Source of the DNA: Candidatus Saccharimonadota bacterium
GTDB lineage: Bacteria > Patescibacteriota > Saccharimonadia > Saccharimonadales > Saccharimonadaceae
Direction: 5' to 3'
Length of the DNA: 42,288 bases
NCBI GenBank assembly: GCA_027492635.1
Contig: JAPUEH010000023.1
Span: 1 to 42,288 of the forward strand
How positions within the stretch are numbered: the stretch's first letter is position 1; every line of letters starts with the position of its first letter. This document shows positions 15,094 to 24,358 of this stretch, piece after piece. The position numbers and the translations under genes were made by a program. Under the pieces are notes generated by a model. The model was not told the DNA's origin and did no database searches. It was given only the letters and a program-made list of their open reading frames with translations.

Positions 15094-15168
15094 GGGAGTA
15101 TAGCTCAGTTGGTAGAGCACTCGTCATTCGTGACGAGAGGTCGCAGGTTCGAATCCTGTTACTACCCG
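15094..15168 (+). tRNA. tRNA-like gene 2 with 18-nt anticodon arm and mispaired acceptor
   Basis: D arm GCTC/GAGC and T arm GCAGG-TTCGAAT-CCTGT are standard. The acceptor GGGAGTA faces TACTACCC, so either one A is bulged or, counting the G at 15093, an 8-bp acceptor with one G/A mismatch forms. The anticodon arm CTCGTCATTCGTGACGAG is 18 nt and forms a perfect 7-bp stem with a TTCG tetraloop; with a 5-bp stem the loop has 8 nt and no clear U33-anticodon register. CCA is not encoded. A translating tRNA seems doubtful; a tRNA-like or decayed gene is possible. Confidence 0.5.
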
Positions 15169-15416
15169 CAAGGAGCGATTACCCCTTCAAGTATCCTGCG
15201 TGCGTTTATCCAATGCGCATCCACGGATCTCACTCCCAGCAAAACGGCTTCGTTGCCGCGATTCCGTTTTGCGTGGCGAGTAGCCGCGTCACTGTACCTC
15301 CCCCCGGCAGTTGACGCGGCTACTCAGCCGTCCTACCCAAGATGCTATCTTTGTCTGCATCTACCAATACCCATATTTTGCATAAAATGTGAGTTTTGTT
15401 AGACGAAAGGAATAGT
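15169..15416 (+). other. Intergenic region with two strong stem-loops
   Basis: No gene is seen. One stem pairs GCAAAACGG (15239-15247) with CCGTTTTGC (15264-15272). A second is a perfect 14-bp stem, 15278-15291 with 15312-15325. Neither has a T tract. They could end the tRNA-like transcript in a Rho-dependent or processing-linked way, or be a separate RNA. A TAAAAT at 15383-15388 may be the -10 of the next gene. Confidence 0.45.
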
Positions 15417-15629
15417 ATGTTAGAATTTCAACCCACAAACACAACAGATTATGACCCGCCCGCAGAGCTCTCTTTAGCTGAAGCTGAGGCATTTTTGAGA
15501 GGCACCACAGAAGATACGCCTACAGACACTCGCGAATTCAATGTTCGCGATATTAGCGACACCACGATCAAGTCCATACAAACCGCGCTCGATCATCTAC
15601 GAGCAATGCCAGAGAAGCCGACGGAGTAG
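15417..15629 (+). CDS. Small acidic protein upstream of Dus
   Basis: A 70-residue acidic protein rich in Thr, Glu and Asp, with two predicted helices (about 20-32 and 50-64) and no membrane segment or metal motif. The ATG at 15417 is chosen because GAAAGGA lies 5-6 nt upstream; the earlier in-frame start at 15396 has no such site. It ends 2 nt before the GTG of the Dus gene, so the two are in one operon. I do not recognise it. It does not end in Gly-Gly-Gln or Gly-Gly-Glu, so it is not an obvious Pup. Confidence 0.65.
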   Translation: MLEFQPTNTTDYDPPAELSLAEAEAFLRGTTEDTPTDTREFNVRDISDTTIKSIQTALDHLRAMPEKPTE

Positions 15630-15631
15630 CA

Positions 15632-16582
15632 GTGCAAAATTTCTGGGTGGATCTACCAAAACCGTTTTATATTCTCGCACCTATGGAAGCCGTGACAGAT
15701 GTAGTATTTCGCCATATCATCGCCGAAGCAGCCGCTCCAGACGTATGGTTTACTGAATTTACCAACGCCACAGGCTGGGCAGCAGCAGGCGATAAAGCAA
15801 TCGGCGGGCGACTCGTCAAAACAGACGACGAGCAGCCAATTGTCGCCCAGCTCTGGGGTAGCGTACCCGAGGCTATGGAAAAACTCGCCGCTCGCTGCGC
15901 CGAACTTGGCTACCATGGTATCGACATCAATATGGGATGCCCCGACAAATCCGCCACCAAAAGCGGTGGTGGTAGCGCGATGATCTGTAATCCAGAAAAT
16001 GCTGCGGCCATCATCGCGGCCGCCAAAACCAGCGGACTCCCCGTGAGTGTCAAAACTCGCCTCGGCTACTCTCGAATCGACGAATGGCAGGGCTGGCTCA
16101 CACATATCTTGCAGCAAGATATCGTCAACTTGACGATTCACCTGCGTACCAAAAAAGAAATGAGCAAAGTACCTGCTCACTTTGAGCTTATTCCAGAGAT
16201 AAAAGCCTTGCGTGATACAGTTGCACCCCAAACACTCCTGACAATCAATGGCGATATCCAGAATCGTACACATGGCGACGCACTTGTTGCCGAGACGGGT
16301 GTCGACGGTGTGATGATCGGCCGCGGCGTGTTTCATAATCCATTTGCATTTGAAAAAACACCAGGCACGCACAGTAGAGAAGAGCTGCTATCGCTCCTGC
16401 GGCTTCAGCTGAGCCTCTATGACGAGTACTCATCGCGCACCAACCGTCCCTATGACACGCTCAAACGATTCTACAAGATTTACGTTCGAGACTTTGAGGG
16501 CGCGGCCGAGCTCCGCGACCGACTGATGCACACAAAAACCACCGACGAAGTGCGCCATATACTTTTGCAGTATACATCGTAG
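15632..16582 (+). CDS. tRNA-dihydrouridine synthase
   Basis: A 316-residue FMN-dependent enzyme that reduces uridine in the tRNA D-loop. The TIM barrel opens with Leu-Ala-Pro-Met-Glu-Ala-Val-Thr-Asp, the catalytic Cys103 sits in Asn-Met-Gly-Cys-Pro followed by a Lys-Ser-Gly-Gly-Gly-Ser-Ala phosphate loop, and Val-Lys-Thr-Arg-Leu-Gly and Met-Ile-Gly-Arg-Gly complete the FMN site. A small helical C-terminal domain follows. Length is usual for the family. GTG is the start; the preceding small gene ends 2 nt upstream. The subfamily (A, B or C) is not assigned. A housekeeping role in tRNA modification is expected. Confidence 0.95.
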   Translation: MQNFWVDLPKPFYILAPMEAVTDVVFRHIIAEAAAPDVWFTEFTNATGWAAAGDKAIGGRLVKTDDEQPIVAQLWGSVPEAMEKLAARCAELGYHGIDINMGCPDKSATKSGGGSAMICNPENAAAIIAAAKTSGLPVSVKTRLGYSRIDEWQGWLTHILQQDIVNLTIHLRTKKEMSKVPAHFELIPEIKALRDTVAPQTLLTINGDIQNRTHGDALVAETGVDGVMIGRGVFHNPFAFEKTPGTHSREELLSLLRLQLSLYDEYSSRTNRPYDTLKRFYKIYVRDFEGAAELRDRLMHTKTTDEVRHILLQYTS

Positions 16583-16589
16583 ATGCTTA

Positions 16590-16598
16590 TGTTATACT
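16590..16598 (+). promoter_or_regulatory. Extended -10 promoter of the prepilin gene
   Basis: TGTTATACT (extended -10) ends 6 nt before the ATG at 16605; no Shine-Dalgarno lies between. A leaderless mRNA is expected. Confidence 0.65.
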
Positions 16599-16604
16599 AG
16601 CGAT

Positions 16605-17222
16605 ATGAAAATCGCTTCTCAGCGTGGTTTTACGATAGTAGAATTACTCATCGTCATCGTCGTCATTGGCATACTAGCTGGCATTACAATTGTCGCCTAT
16701 GGCGGCATTCAGCAACGCGCCAACAATACCGCCAAATATCAAGCTGCTGCGAGCTACGAAAAGTCCATCCAGCTTTACATCGCAGAAAACAACAATGCGC
16801 CACCTATGGGTGCAGGAAGTGTCTGTCTTGGTCATGGGTATTCGATACGAGGCAGTGACACCGTCGGCTCTTGTGGCGGATCAGATTACACTACAAAAGA
16901 AGATCCGGCTTTTGATACCGCAATCAAAACGATATTATCTCGCGTGCCCGATGCAAGCAATAAAGTTGTCACCAAAGAAAACGGCGTTACCTACGTTGGC
17001 ATTACTCTCACGAATTGGGATGGGTTTCGTGTTGACGGCCAGCCAAACCCCTATATCATGCAGTTTGTACTCGAAGGTAGAGACCAAGACTGCAAAGTAC
17101 CTGGTGTCGTACAAATGATTAATGGAGAGTGGGGGAACTTTACCTACGCCACAACACAGAGAAATACATTTTATGACAATGTAAGCACAACGTGTGCCAT
17201 TGCACTGCCAAGCGGATCATAG
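16605..17222 (+). CDS. Type IV pilin-like prepilin
   Basis: A 205-residue prepilin. A short basic leader ends in Gly8, followed by Phe-Thr-Ile-Val-Glu-Leu-Leu-Ile and a long hydrophobic helix, the standard PilD-type cleavage and assembly signal with the conserved Glu5 of the mature protein. The globular part (about 45-205) has several Cys (near 73, 87, 165 and 198), which may form disulphides outside the cell. Type IV pili serve host contact and twitching in Saccharibacteria, so this may be a major or minor subunit; no assembly ATPase or peptidase gene is in the window. It is monocistronic by its own promoter. Confidence 0.92.
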   Translation: MKIASQRGFTIVELLIVIVVIGILAGITIVAYGGIQQRANNTAKYQAAASYEKSIQLYIAENNNAPPMGAGSVCLGHGYSIRGSDTVGSCGGSDYTTKEDPAFDTAIKTILSRVPDASNKVVTKENGVTYVGITLTNWDGFRVDGQPNPYIMQFVLEGRDQDCKVPGVVQMINGEWGNFTYATTQRNTFYDNVSTTCAIALPSGS

Positions 17223-17254
17223 CCTCTTTCCTGGCACAATTTGTAATTTTATTA

Positions 17255-17283
17255 TTGACAATTATATACTTTTGTGATAAAAT
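17255..17283 (+). promoter_or_regulatory. Consensus promoter of the small secreted protein
   Basis: TTGACA (17255-17260), a 17-bp spacer and TAAAAT (17278-17283). Transcription should start near 17290. Confidence 0.75.
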
Positions 17284-17332
17284 GCAGTTCATGGACTATC
17301 CTGTCCTGTTTCCGAGAGAAAGAAGCTTCACA

Positions 17333-17857
17333 ATGATCGCTCAGCAAGAGCCCAAGAAACTGCAGCACCGAGTGTTGATCACCATCATGTTCGTGGCGAC
17401 CACGGCAGTGCTGTCCGCGCTCGTCATGATCGCGAGCTCGCAGTCCCGCGCCGATGCACATCCCTACGACGCACCGCAGATCGGTGACGTACAAGGCTTC
17501 GCGTACACGCCGGCCGACTGCACCGTGCCGTTCACCAGTGTGACCGGCCGCAACATCAGCGGCCGCACCGCAGTGTTCGCACTGGAGCGCCGTCAGCCCG
17601 ACGGCTCGTGGGCGCTGGCGTCGCAGGACAACGACGGTGTCGTGGCCTACATCGCCGGCGTGCGCTACCTCGGTCGCGCAGCGGTCATCGTCCCGAACAG
17701 CAAGTCGTTCGAGATTGATCACTACCAGCCGCGCGGCGATGTCGGCGAGTACCGCTGGATGTCGATGTGGACCGGCGGTCCCACCGATCGCGGCCCGCTC
17801 GCCAGCTGGACGTCGCACCGTCCGACCGAGGCAGAGTGCCTGCACGCTGTCGCCTGA
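17333..17857 (+). CDS. Small secreted protein of unknown function, GC-rich
   Basis: A 174-residue protein with an N-terminal signal peptide or anchor: basic Lys-Lys-Leu-Gln-His-Arg, a hydrophobic core (about 14-32) and a likely cut at Ala-Asp-Ala-His near 40. The mature part is beta-rich, with two Cys far apart (a possible disulphide) and many Trp/Tyr/Arg. I recognise no family. Start choice is uncertain: ATG 17333 has a weak purine-rich site upstream, while an in-frame ATG at 17291 lies right at the predicted transcription start and would add 14 residues. GC content at third positions is far higher than in the prepilin gene before it, which suggests transfer from a GC-rich donor. Confidence 0.65.
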   Translation: MIAQQEPKKLQHRVLITIMFVATTAVLSALVMIASSQSRADAHPYDAPQIGDVQGFAYTPADCTVPFTSVTGRNISGRTAVFALERRQPDGSWALASQDNDGVVAYIAGVRYLGRAAVIVPNSKSFEIDHYQPRGDVGEYRWMSMWTGGPTDRGPLASWTSHRPTEAECLHAVA

Positions 17858-17870
17858 AGCCTCTCAACAA

Positions 17871-17910
17871 CGCCTCGTGGTATCCGTATTCGTATGGATG
17901 CCACGAGGCG
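17871..17910 (+). other. GC-rich stem-loop after the secreted protein gene
   Basis: CGCCTCGTGG (17871-17880) pairs perfectly with CCACGAGGCG (17901-17910); inner ATCC/GGAT extends it. It lies 13 nt after the stop codon, ahead of the shared terminator. Confidence 0.6.
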
Positions 17911-17931
17911 GCTTCAATTTCGACCCAATAA

Positions 17932-17966
17932 AAAAACACCTCTCGCAAATCACGAGAGGTGTTTTT
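17932..17966. terminator. Bidirectional terminator between secreted protein gene and atpC
   Basis: A perfect 14-bp stem, with A-run at its 5' end and T-run at its 3' end, serves both converging units. Confidence 0.88.
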
Positions 17967-17980
17967 AACATTCGCATAGC

Positions 17981-18403
17981 CTAGCGTCGATGTCGCCGAC
18001 GCAAATCCGCAACTTTCAGGCGCACTGCATGACGGTCAACCATCGCAGAGGCCTTTTCTAAGTCAACCTGATTTTTTGCTTCGGCTTTCATCTTGAGCGC
18101 ACGATCAAGTGCAGCCTTGGACTCAGCTTCTACGATGTCGTCGCCACTGTCGGCTTCGTCGACAAGCACCTTGAGAGACGTAGGAGTGACTTCTATCACG
18201 CCACCGCTGATGGCAAAAAAATCTAACTTGTCATTGGCATCAGCTTTGTTGTGACGCACGGCGATCGCACCGGGCGCCGCGATACTCACCAGCGGCTCGT
18301 GGCCTGGAAATACGGCAATTTCGCCATCGGCCGTTGGCAAGATGACCTCATAGACATCGGCTTCAACTTTGACTCCCAGTAATGTAACTAACTGAAAATT
18401 CAT
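17981..18403 (-). CDS. atpC: ATP synthase F1 subunit epsilon
   Basis: A 140-residue epsilon subunit. It links the central stalk to the c-ring and can inhibit hydrolysis. The N-terminal beta-sandwich has Glu-Ala-Asp-Val-Tyr...Gly-Glu-Ile-Ala-Val-Phe-Pro-Gly-His-Glu-Pro, the family hallmark, and the C-terminal part is two helices (about 88-140) with a basic tail. Length is usual. It starts directly after the atpD stop with no gap and is the last gene of the minus-strand operon, followed by a bidirectional terminator. Confidence 0.95.
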   Translation of the reverse strand: MNFQLVTLLGVKVEADVYEVILPTADGEIAVFPGHEPLVSIAAPGAIAVRHNKADANDKLDFFAISGGVIEVTPTSLKVLVDEADSGDDIVEAESKAALDRALKMKAEAKNQVDLEKASAMVDRHAVRLKVADLRRRHRR

Positions 18404-19810
<1,407 letters not shown>

Positions 19811-20683
19811 TTAATCATTCAGGGCTTCCACGCCGCCGCTTATTTCTGCTAGTTCTTGGGTAATTGCCGCTTGGCGCGCCTTGTTCATCGCGAGTGTCAG
19901 GTCATCAATCAGATCTGTCGCGTTGTCGGTGGCGTTTTTCATGGCCATCATGCGCATAATGTATTCGCTGGCGCGGGCGGTGAGCAGCGCGTGATACACC
20001 TGCGACTCGATGAGCCGATAGGTGACTGCCTGCAACACTTCTTCTTCGCTTGGCTCAAATACAGCTTCGCGCACATCATCGCTTACTTCAACCGATTCGT
20101 AGCCCGCCGGTAGCACTCGTTGCATGCGTGCCTCTTGGCGCACACTGCTGATGTATTCGGTAAACACCACGTCGACAGCATCGACTTCGCCCGCTTCAAA
20201 CTTAGCGATGGCCATATCGACAATCGCGCGCAATTGGCTGCCCGACGGGTCGTCTGGCAAATCCTGATACGCCGCCGCAACTTCTGTATCGCGCAGCTTC
20301 GACACGAAGCGATTGGCACGGCGACCGATAGCGATCGTCTGATTGTGTGTGCCTTCGCTGTCGTCGGCGATAAGCTGTTTAGCGTAGAGCTTGAGCACAT
20401 TGGCATCGTACGCTCCAGCCAAGCCTTTATCTGTCGCGATGACGATAAGCAGGCGAGATTTCACCTGGGCACGTTTTTCGTACAGTGGGTGATTATCCGT
20501 CACGCCCTGACTGGCCAAGTGTGTCAAAATCTCGTTGGCCGCACGAGTGTACGGTGCAGATGCTTCTTCAGCTTCTTGAGCCTTGCGCATCTTGCTCGCC
20601 GCGACTAGTTGCATAGCTTTGGTAATCTGCTTGGTACTTTTGACCGAGCGGATACGCGTTTTGAGAGCGCGTGTATTAGACAC
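19811..20683 (-). CDS. atpG: ATP synthase F1 subunit gamma
   Basis: A 290-residue central-stalk subunit. The N-terminal coiled coil starts Arg-Ile-Arg-Ser-Val-Lys-Ser-Thr-Lys-Gln-Ile-Thr-Lys-Ala-Met and the C-terminal helix contains Met-Lys-Asn-Ala-Thr-Asp-Asn-Ala, both conserved contacts. A GTG start is preceded by GAGGAG. The gap to the atpA stop is 3 nt, so translation is likely coupled. Confidence 0.97.
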   Translation of the reverse strand: MSNTRALKTRIRSVKSTKQITKAMQLVAASKMRKAQEAEEASAPYTRAANEILTHLASQGVTDNHPLYEKRAQVKSRLLIVIATDKGLAGAYDANVLKLYAKQLIADDSEGTHNQTIAIGRRANRFVSKLRDTEVAAAYQDLPDDPSGSQLRAIVDMAIAKFEAGEVDAVDVVFTEYISSVRQEARMQRVLPAGYESVEVSDDVREAVFEPSEEEVLQAVTYRLIESQVYHALLTARASEYIMRMMAMKNATDNATDLIDDLTLAMNKARQAAITQELAEISGGVEALND

Positions 20684-20686
20684 GAT

Positions 20687-22225
20687 TTACTCCTCAAATC
20701 CCTTCGCCACAGACCCGGCCGTCTTGAGAATTAGCTTGGCGTACTTGTTGTCACCAGCGATTTTCTCATCACCTTTGGTGAGTTCCTGCATGTCTTTTTT
20801 GTGGTCGGTCCACAGGCGAGTCAGCAGGGCTTGCTGCGCATCTTTGATTTTGCTCACAGGTACTTTGTCGAACGCACCTTCGGATACCGCATAGATACTG
20901 GCAACCTGCTCCCAGACGCTGGCGGGCTGGTATTGGTGTTGCTTGAGCAGCTCCGTCAGGCGCTGACCTTTTTCAATCTGATTCTTCGTCGCTTCGTCGA
21001 GATCGCTACCAAACTGGGCAAAGCTGGCAAGTTCGCGGAACTGGCTCAAACCAAGCTTGAGATGTGAGCCGACAGATTTGACGGCTTTTGTCTGCGCGTC
21101 GCCACCGACACGAGACACCGAGAGACCTGCCGAGATAGCTGGGCGGATACCTTGGTTGAACAAGTCTGTCTCGAGGAAGATCTGACCATCGGTAATCGAG
21201 ATGACGTTGGTCGGGACGTAGGCAGAGATGTCGCCAGCTTGCGTCTCGATGATAGGCAGGGCAGTCAGGGAGCCTGCGCCGAGTTCGTCGGTGAGTTTGG
21301 CGCTGCGCTCCAGCAAGCGAGAGTGCAAGTAGAACACGTCGCCTGGGAACGCCTCGCGTCCTGGTGGACGGCGAAGGAGGAGTGACATCTGACGATACGC
21401 GACGGCATGCTTGGTGAGATCATCGTAAATGATGAGTGCGTGCTCTTTGTTGTCGCGGAAGTATTCACCCATGGCAGTCGCTGAGTATGGAGCCAAGTAG
21501 AGTAGTGACGCAGGATCGCTCGGGCCAGTTGCCACGATAATCGTCTGATCCATGACGCCTTCTTCTTTGAGGCGTTCGACCAAGCGAGCAATCTTGGATA
21601 ATTTCTGGCCAATCGCCACATAGACGTTAATGACGCCTGTTTTTTGGCGACCTTGGTTGATCATGGTGTCGATAGCAATCGCTGTCTTGCCCGTCTGGCG
21701 GTCGCCGATAATAAGCTCACGCTGGCCACGACCGATAGGGAACATGGCGTCGATGCTCATAATACCTGTCATCATTGGCTCGTGAACGTGCTTACGGCCA
21801 ATCACACCAATCGCTTCGCGCTCGACAAGACCACGTTGTTTGGTTTTGATTGCTGGGCCGCCATCAAGCGGATTGCCAAGCGGGTCAACCACGCGGCCGA
21901 GTAGCTCTGGACCAACTGGTACATCAAGCACCGTGCCTTTGAGCGTCACTTTGGCGCCCGCCGCAACCGCTTCGTCGCTACCCAGCAGTACCGCACCAAT
22001 TTCGTCTTCGTTCAGGTTGAGCGCAAAGGCTTCGACAGTCTCGCCGTTTGCACCTTCGATAAGTAGCACTTCGCTGTAGCCAGCCGAGCGCAATCCATGC
22101 ACCCATGCCACACCATCGCCCACGCGAGTCACGATACCGACGGTTTCGAGGTCTCCGGAGACATCGAGTTTGGCAATCGCATCGCGGAGGTCTTGGGACA
22201 GTTCTGTCACTGATAATTCTGCCAT
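20687..22225 (-). CDS. atpA: ATP synthase F1 subunit alpha
   Basis: A 512-residue non-catalytic nucleotide-binding subunit. The Walker A motif is Gly-Asp-Arg-Gln-Thr-Gly-Lys-Thr, and [12 protein letters not shown] and [14 protein letters not shown] carry the usual contacts, including the arginine finger. Length is normal. The start follows GGAGA. Confidence 0.98.
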   Translation of the reverse strand: MAELSVTELSQDLRDAIAKLDVSGDLETVGIVTRVGDGVAWVHGLRSAGYSEVLLIEGANGETVEAFALNLNEDEIGAVLLGSDEAVAAGAKVTLKGTVLDVPVGPELLGRVVDPLGNPLDGGPAIKTKQRGLVEREAIGVIGRKHVHEPMMTGIMSIDAMFPIGRGQRELIIGDRQTGKTAIAIDTMINQGRQKTGVINVYVAIGQKLSKIARLVERLKEEGVMDQTIIVATGPSDPASLLYLAPYSATAMGEYFRDNKEHALIIYDDLTKHAVAYRQMSLLLRRPPGREAFPGDVFYLHSRLLERSAKLTDELGAGSLTALPIIETQAGDISAYVPTNVISITDGQIFLETDLFNQGIRPAISAGLSVSRVGGDAQTKAVKSVGSHLKLGLSQFRELASFAQFGSDLDEATKNQIEKGQRLTELLKQHQYQPASVWEQVASIYAVSEGAFDKVPVSKIKDAQQALLTRLWTDHKKDMQELTKGDEKIAGDNKYAKLILKTAGSVAKGFEE

Positions 22226-22233
22226 AATTCTCC

Positions 22234-22617
22234 TTATATCTTGCTTGCTTTTAATTTATTCAGTCGTGCGCGGAGCGTCGTATCAAGCTGCTCGTCCGCA
22301 GTGTTGACACGCACGCCGCCGAGCAAATCGGCGTCGATCTCTGTGCGAAGTTCTATACGCTTAGCACCACGAGCGACAGCTAGGAACTTTTCGATAGCCG
22401 TACGTGCATCGGCACTGAGTTCATGCGCACTGGCGACATCTGCCACGGTAACACCACGGGCAGCCAAGGCCGACTCAGTATCGCGCACAATAAGCTCGGC
22501 TTCGCTGGTGCGACGCTCTTCTACCAGATACGCCGCTACTTGGTCGGTGATATCGCGCCCTGCGATGAGCTCATTTGCCCATACAGCAGCAATCTTACGA
22601 CGACTGAGTTTTGCCAT
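22234..22617 (-). CDS. atpH: ATP synthase F1 subunit delta, shortened
   Basis: A 127-residue delta subunit, about 50 residues shorter than the usual 175-180. The C-terminal part is well conserved: helix Leu-Ser-Ala-Asp-Ala-Arg, strand Arg-Ile-Glu-Leu-Arg-Thr-Glu-Ile-Asp and Asp-Leu-Leu-Gly-Gly-Val-Arg-Val, then Arg-Ala-Arg-Leu-Asn-Lys-Leu. The N-terminal six-helix domain that caps the alpha subunits is reduced to about 50-60 residues. Flanking frames and start are intact (3-nt gap to atpF), so this is a real short form rather than a truncation by error. Identity also rests on its place between atpF and atpA. Confidence 0.88.
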   Translation of the reverse strand: MAKLSRRKIAAVWANELIAGRDITDQVAAYLVEERRTSEAELIVRDTESALAARGVTVADVASAHELSADARTAIEKFLAVARGAKRIELRTEIDADLLGGVRVNTADEQLDTTLRARLNKLKASKI

Positions 22618-22620
22618 GAC

Positions 22621-23172
22621 CTATTTGGCCTCCTTGACAGCAGATTCAACAATCTTGCGGTCGAGCTTGGCGTCGGCCACGCCTGCCAGTACTTTTTCTG
22701 TAGCCTGCGCGACAAGTTCGATAGTATCGTTATGGAGCGCTTTGCGTGCTGCTACGATATCCTTTTCGAGCTGGTCATGCGCGTCTTTGACGATTTTATC
22801 AGCACGAGATTTAGCCTTGGCATCGCTCGCTTCAAGCATAGCCGTGGCTTCGTCTTTGGCAGTTGTCACAATCTCTTTGGCTTCTTTGCGAGCCTCTTTG
22901 AGCAATGCCTCGATGCCGTCCTGTGCAGCTTCGGCATTCTTCTCAGCTACCTCTGCTGCTTTGACGCTGGCTTCAATCTTTTGCTCGCGCTCATCGATGA
23001 TGCGCATGAAAACTGGGTAGACAAATTTACCCAACAGCCATACGAGCAGCAAAAATGCGACAATTTGCAGACCAAGTAACGTCCAGTCAATACCAAGCGC
23101 ACCCAAGATACCGCCGTCTGTGGAGGCGGCTTCGGCAGAAGCGATTATAGTTAGTGGTGCAAAATATTCCAT
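22621..23172 (-). CDS. atpF: ATP synthase Fo subunit b
   Basis: A 183-residue peripheral-stalk subunit: a short N-terminal extracytoplasmic segment, one membrane helix (about 30-50), then a long Ala/Glu/Lys-rich coiled coil (about 55-165) that dimerises. Gly-Lys-Phe-Val-Tyr-Pro at the end of the membrane helix is typical. It overlaps no gene and sits 13 nt after atpE. Confidence 0.95.
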   Translation of the reverse strand: MEYFAPLTIIASAEAASTDGGILGALGIDWTLLGLQIVAFLLLVWLLGKFVYPVFMRIIDEREQKIEASVKAAEVAEKNAEAAQDGIEALLKEARKEAKEIVTTAKDEATAMLEASDAKAKSRADKIVKDAHDQLEKDIVAARKALHNDTIELVAQATEKVLAGVADAKLDRKIVESAVKEAK

Positions 23173-23185
23173 TGTTGCCTCTGGA

Positions 23186-23398
23186 TTACGATGCTCGTGC
23201 GATAAATGCTACGACAATACCAATAATCGCGAGGGCGTCGGTAAAGACGATAGCGGTAATCATGAGTGTACGGATATCGCTAAGCTTTTCTGGGTTGCGA
23301 CCAAGCGCGTTGAGCGCTGCGGCACCAATGAGGCCAATACCGAATGCTGCGCCAAGTGCAGGTAGTGCGTAAGCCAGTACGAATGCTAATTGTTCCAT
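23186..23398 (-). CDS. atpE: ATP synthase Fo subunit c
   Basis: A 70-residue rotor-ring subunit with two membrane helices joined by the polar loop Ala-Leu-Gly-Arg-Asn-Pro-Glu. The ion-binding carboxylate is Asp54 in Val-Phe-Thr-Asp-Ala-Leu, as in E. coli, and helix 1 is Gly/Ala-rich without the Gln that marks sodium-type rings, so proton coupling is likely. A ribosome-binding site AAGGAG is present and an extra promoter lies upstream. Confidence 0.96.
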   Translation of the reverse strand: MEQLAFVLAYALPALGAAFGIGLIGAAALNALGRNPEKLSDIRTLMITAIVFTDALAIIGIVVAFIARAS

Positions 23399-23431
23399 GT
23401 TAGTTGTAACTCCTTTTAATTATTACCTAAA

Positions 23432-23440
23432 TTATAACAT
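23432..23440 (-). promoter_or_regulatory. Internal promoter ahead of atpE
   Basis: On the minus strand TGTTATAAT (extended -10) lies about 34 nt before the atpE start, within the 134-nt gap between atpB and atpE. It would give extra mRNA for the c subunit, needed in many copies. Confidence 0.5.
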
Positions 23441-23496
23441 CGACGAGCCGAATAACGCGAAAACTTGTTTTCATGTTCGAGGCGACTCGATGTTTC

Positions 23497-23517
23497 ATTA
23501 AAATAATTTATTTTAAT
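23497..23517 (-). other. AT-rich inverted repeat in the atpB-atpE gap
   Basis: A perfect 10-bp repeat (23497-23506 with 23508-23517) around one base, immediately after the atpB stop. It may be an attenuator or an RNA processing site that uncouples a-subunit from c-subunit levels. Confidence 0.45.
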
Positions 23518-23532
23518 ATATATCACTCTCTG

Positions 23533-24348
23533 TTATTCTGCCACTGCAGCCTTCTTAGAAGTATCAGCAGGGGAGTGATCGAGAGAAGTGACATTGTGCT
23601 CGTCGTGAGCACCGTGGGATTGAACGGCCAGCGACGTGAAGATGACAGTAAGGACGAAGAACACGTACGCCTGAATAAACCCAATAAACAATTCAAATAC
23701 CATCACGAGCGGCAGTGCAAATGCAGCGGCAAAACCAGTGAGGAGTAGCACCACAAGTAGCAGAATCTCACCAGCAAACGCGTTGCCGAAGAGACGGAAA
23801 CTGAGTGCAATATGGCGCGAGAATTCGCCAATGAACTCTAGCACACCCTCAAACGCACCGACAGGGTCTTTGAATGGATTGCGCAGATAGCGCCCCACAT
23901 TACCGCCCCAGCCATGTGCGCGGATAGCGTAGATTTGACCCGTTACCATCGTAATAATCGCGAGGGCAAACGTGAAGTTGAGGTCGGCCGGCAACCCGCG
24001 AAATAGCGGCTGACCATGCCATGTGAGTACGCCCACACCAGGGATAACGGCGATCCAGTAGGTGGCGAGTACGACGAAAAACATCGTGATCGCAAGCGGA
24101 AACAGACGGCGCGCCGTCTGTTTGTCACCAATAATTTCTTCTGCTTGGCCAAGAAAACCTTCAAACGCCCACTGTACGAGACCAACAAGGAAATTAGTCT
24201 GACCTTTTTTGAGTTTTGAAGCAACGTATACCAAAATTGCGATGATGAGCAGCGAACCCATCGCGCCGAGTAGCATTGAATTCGTAATAGCCACAGGACC
24301 AATGTGAAAAAGTGTTTCTGCCGCAAGACTAGTGTGTAATTTATCCAT
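23533..24348 (-). CDS. atpB: ATP synthase Fo subunit a
   Basis: A 271-residue integral membrane subunit forming the proton half-channels. Five to six membrane helices are visible. The essential Arg lies in Leu-Ser-Phe-Arg-Leu-Phe-Gly-Asn-Ala-Phe-Ala-Gly, and Gly-Phe-Ile-Gln-Ala-Tyr-Val-Phe is the conserved last helix. A hydrophilic C-terminal tail of about 30 residues, rich in His, Asp and Lys, is longer than usual. The start is 10 nt after the atpI-like gene. Confidence 0.97.
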   Translation of the reverse strand: MDKLHTSLAAETLFHIGPVAITNSMLLGAMGSLLIIAILVYVASKLKKGQTNFLVGLVQWAFEGFLGQAEEIIGDKQTARRLFPLAITMFFVVLATYWIAVIPGVGVLTWHGQPLFRGLPADLNFTFALAIITMVTGQIYAIRAHGWGGNVGRYLRNPFKDPVGAFEGVLEFIGEFSRHIALSFRLFGNAFAGEILLLVVLLLTGFAAAFALPLVMVFELFIGFIQAYVFFVLTVIFTSLAVQSHGAHDEHNVTSLDHSPADTSKKAAVAE

Positions 24349-24358
24349 ATTCTAGTGA

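Noticed and set aside
15109-15402. A 97-codon frame starting inside tRNA-like gene 2
   Set aside because: It begins in the tRNA-like gene and crosses two strong stem-loops; no ribosome-binding site.
15417-15629. Candidate Pup for the PafA/Dop-like enzyme
   Set aside because: Right size and acidic, but it ends Pro-Thr-Glu without the Gly-Gly that precedes the terminal Gln/Glu in Pup, and it is 17 kb away next to Dus.
17252-17845. Minus-strand frame of 197 codons opposite the secreted protein gene
   Set aside because: It lacks a ribosome-binding site and has Arg/His/Gly-rich shadow composition; the promoter and signal peptide support the plus strand.
22241-23079. Two overlapping plus-strand frames over atpH and atpF
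   Set aside because: Ser/Ala/Arg-rich and Cys/Phe-rich shadows of the conserved ATP synthase genes, with no start signals.
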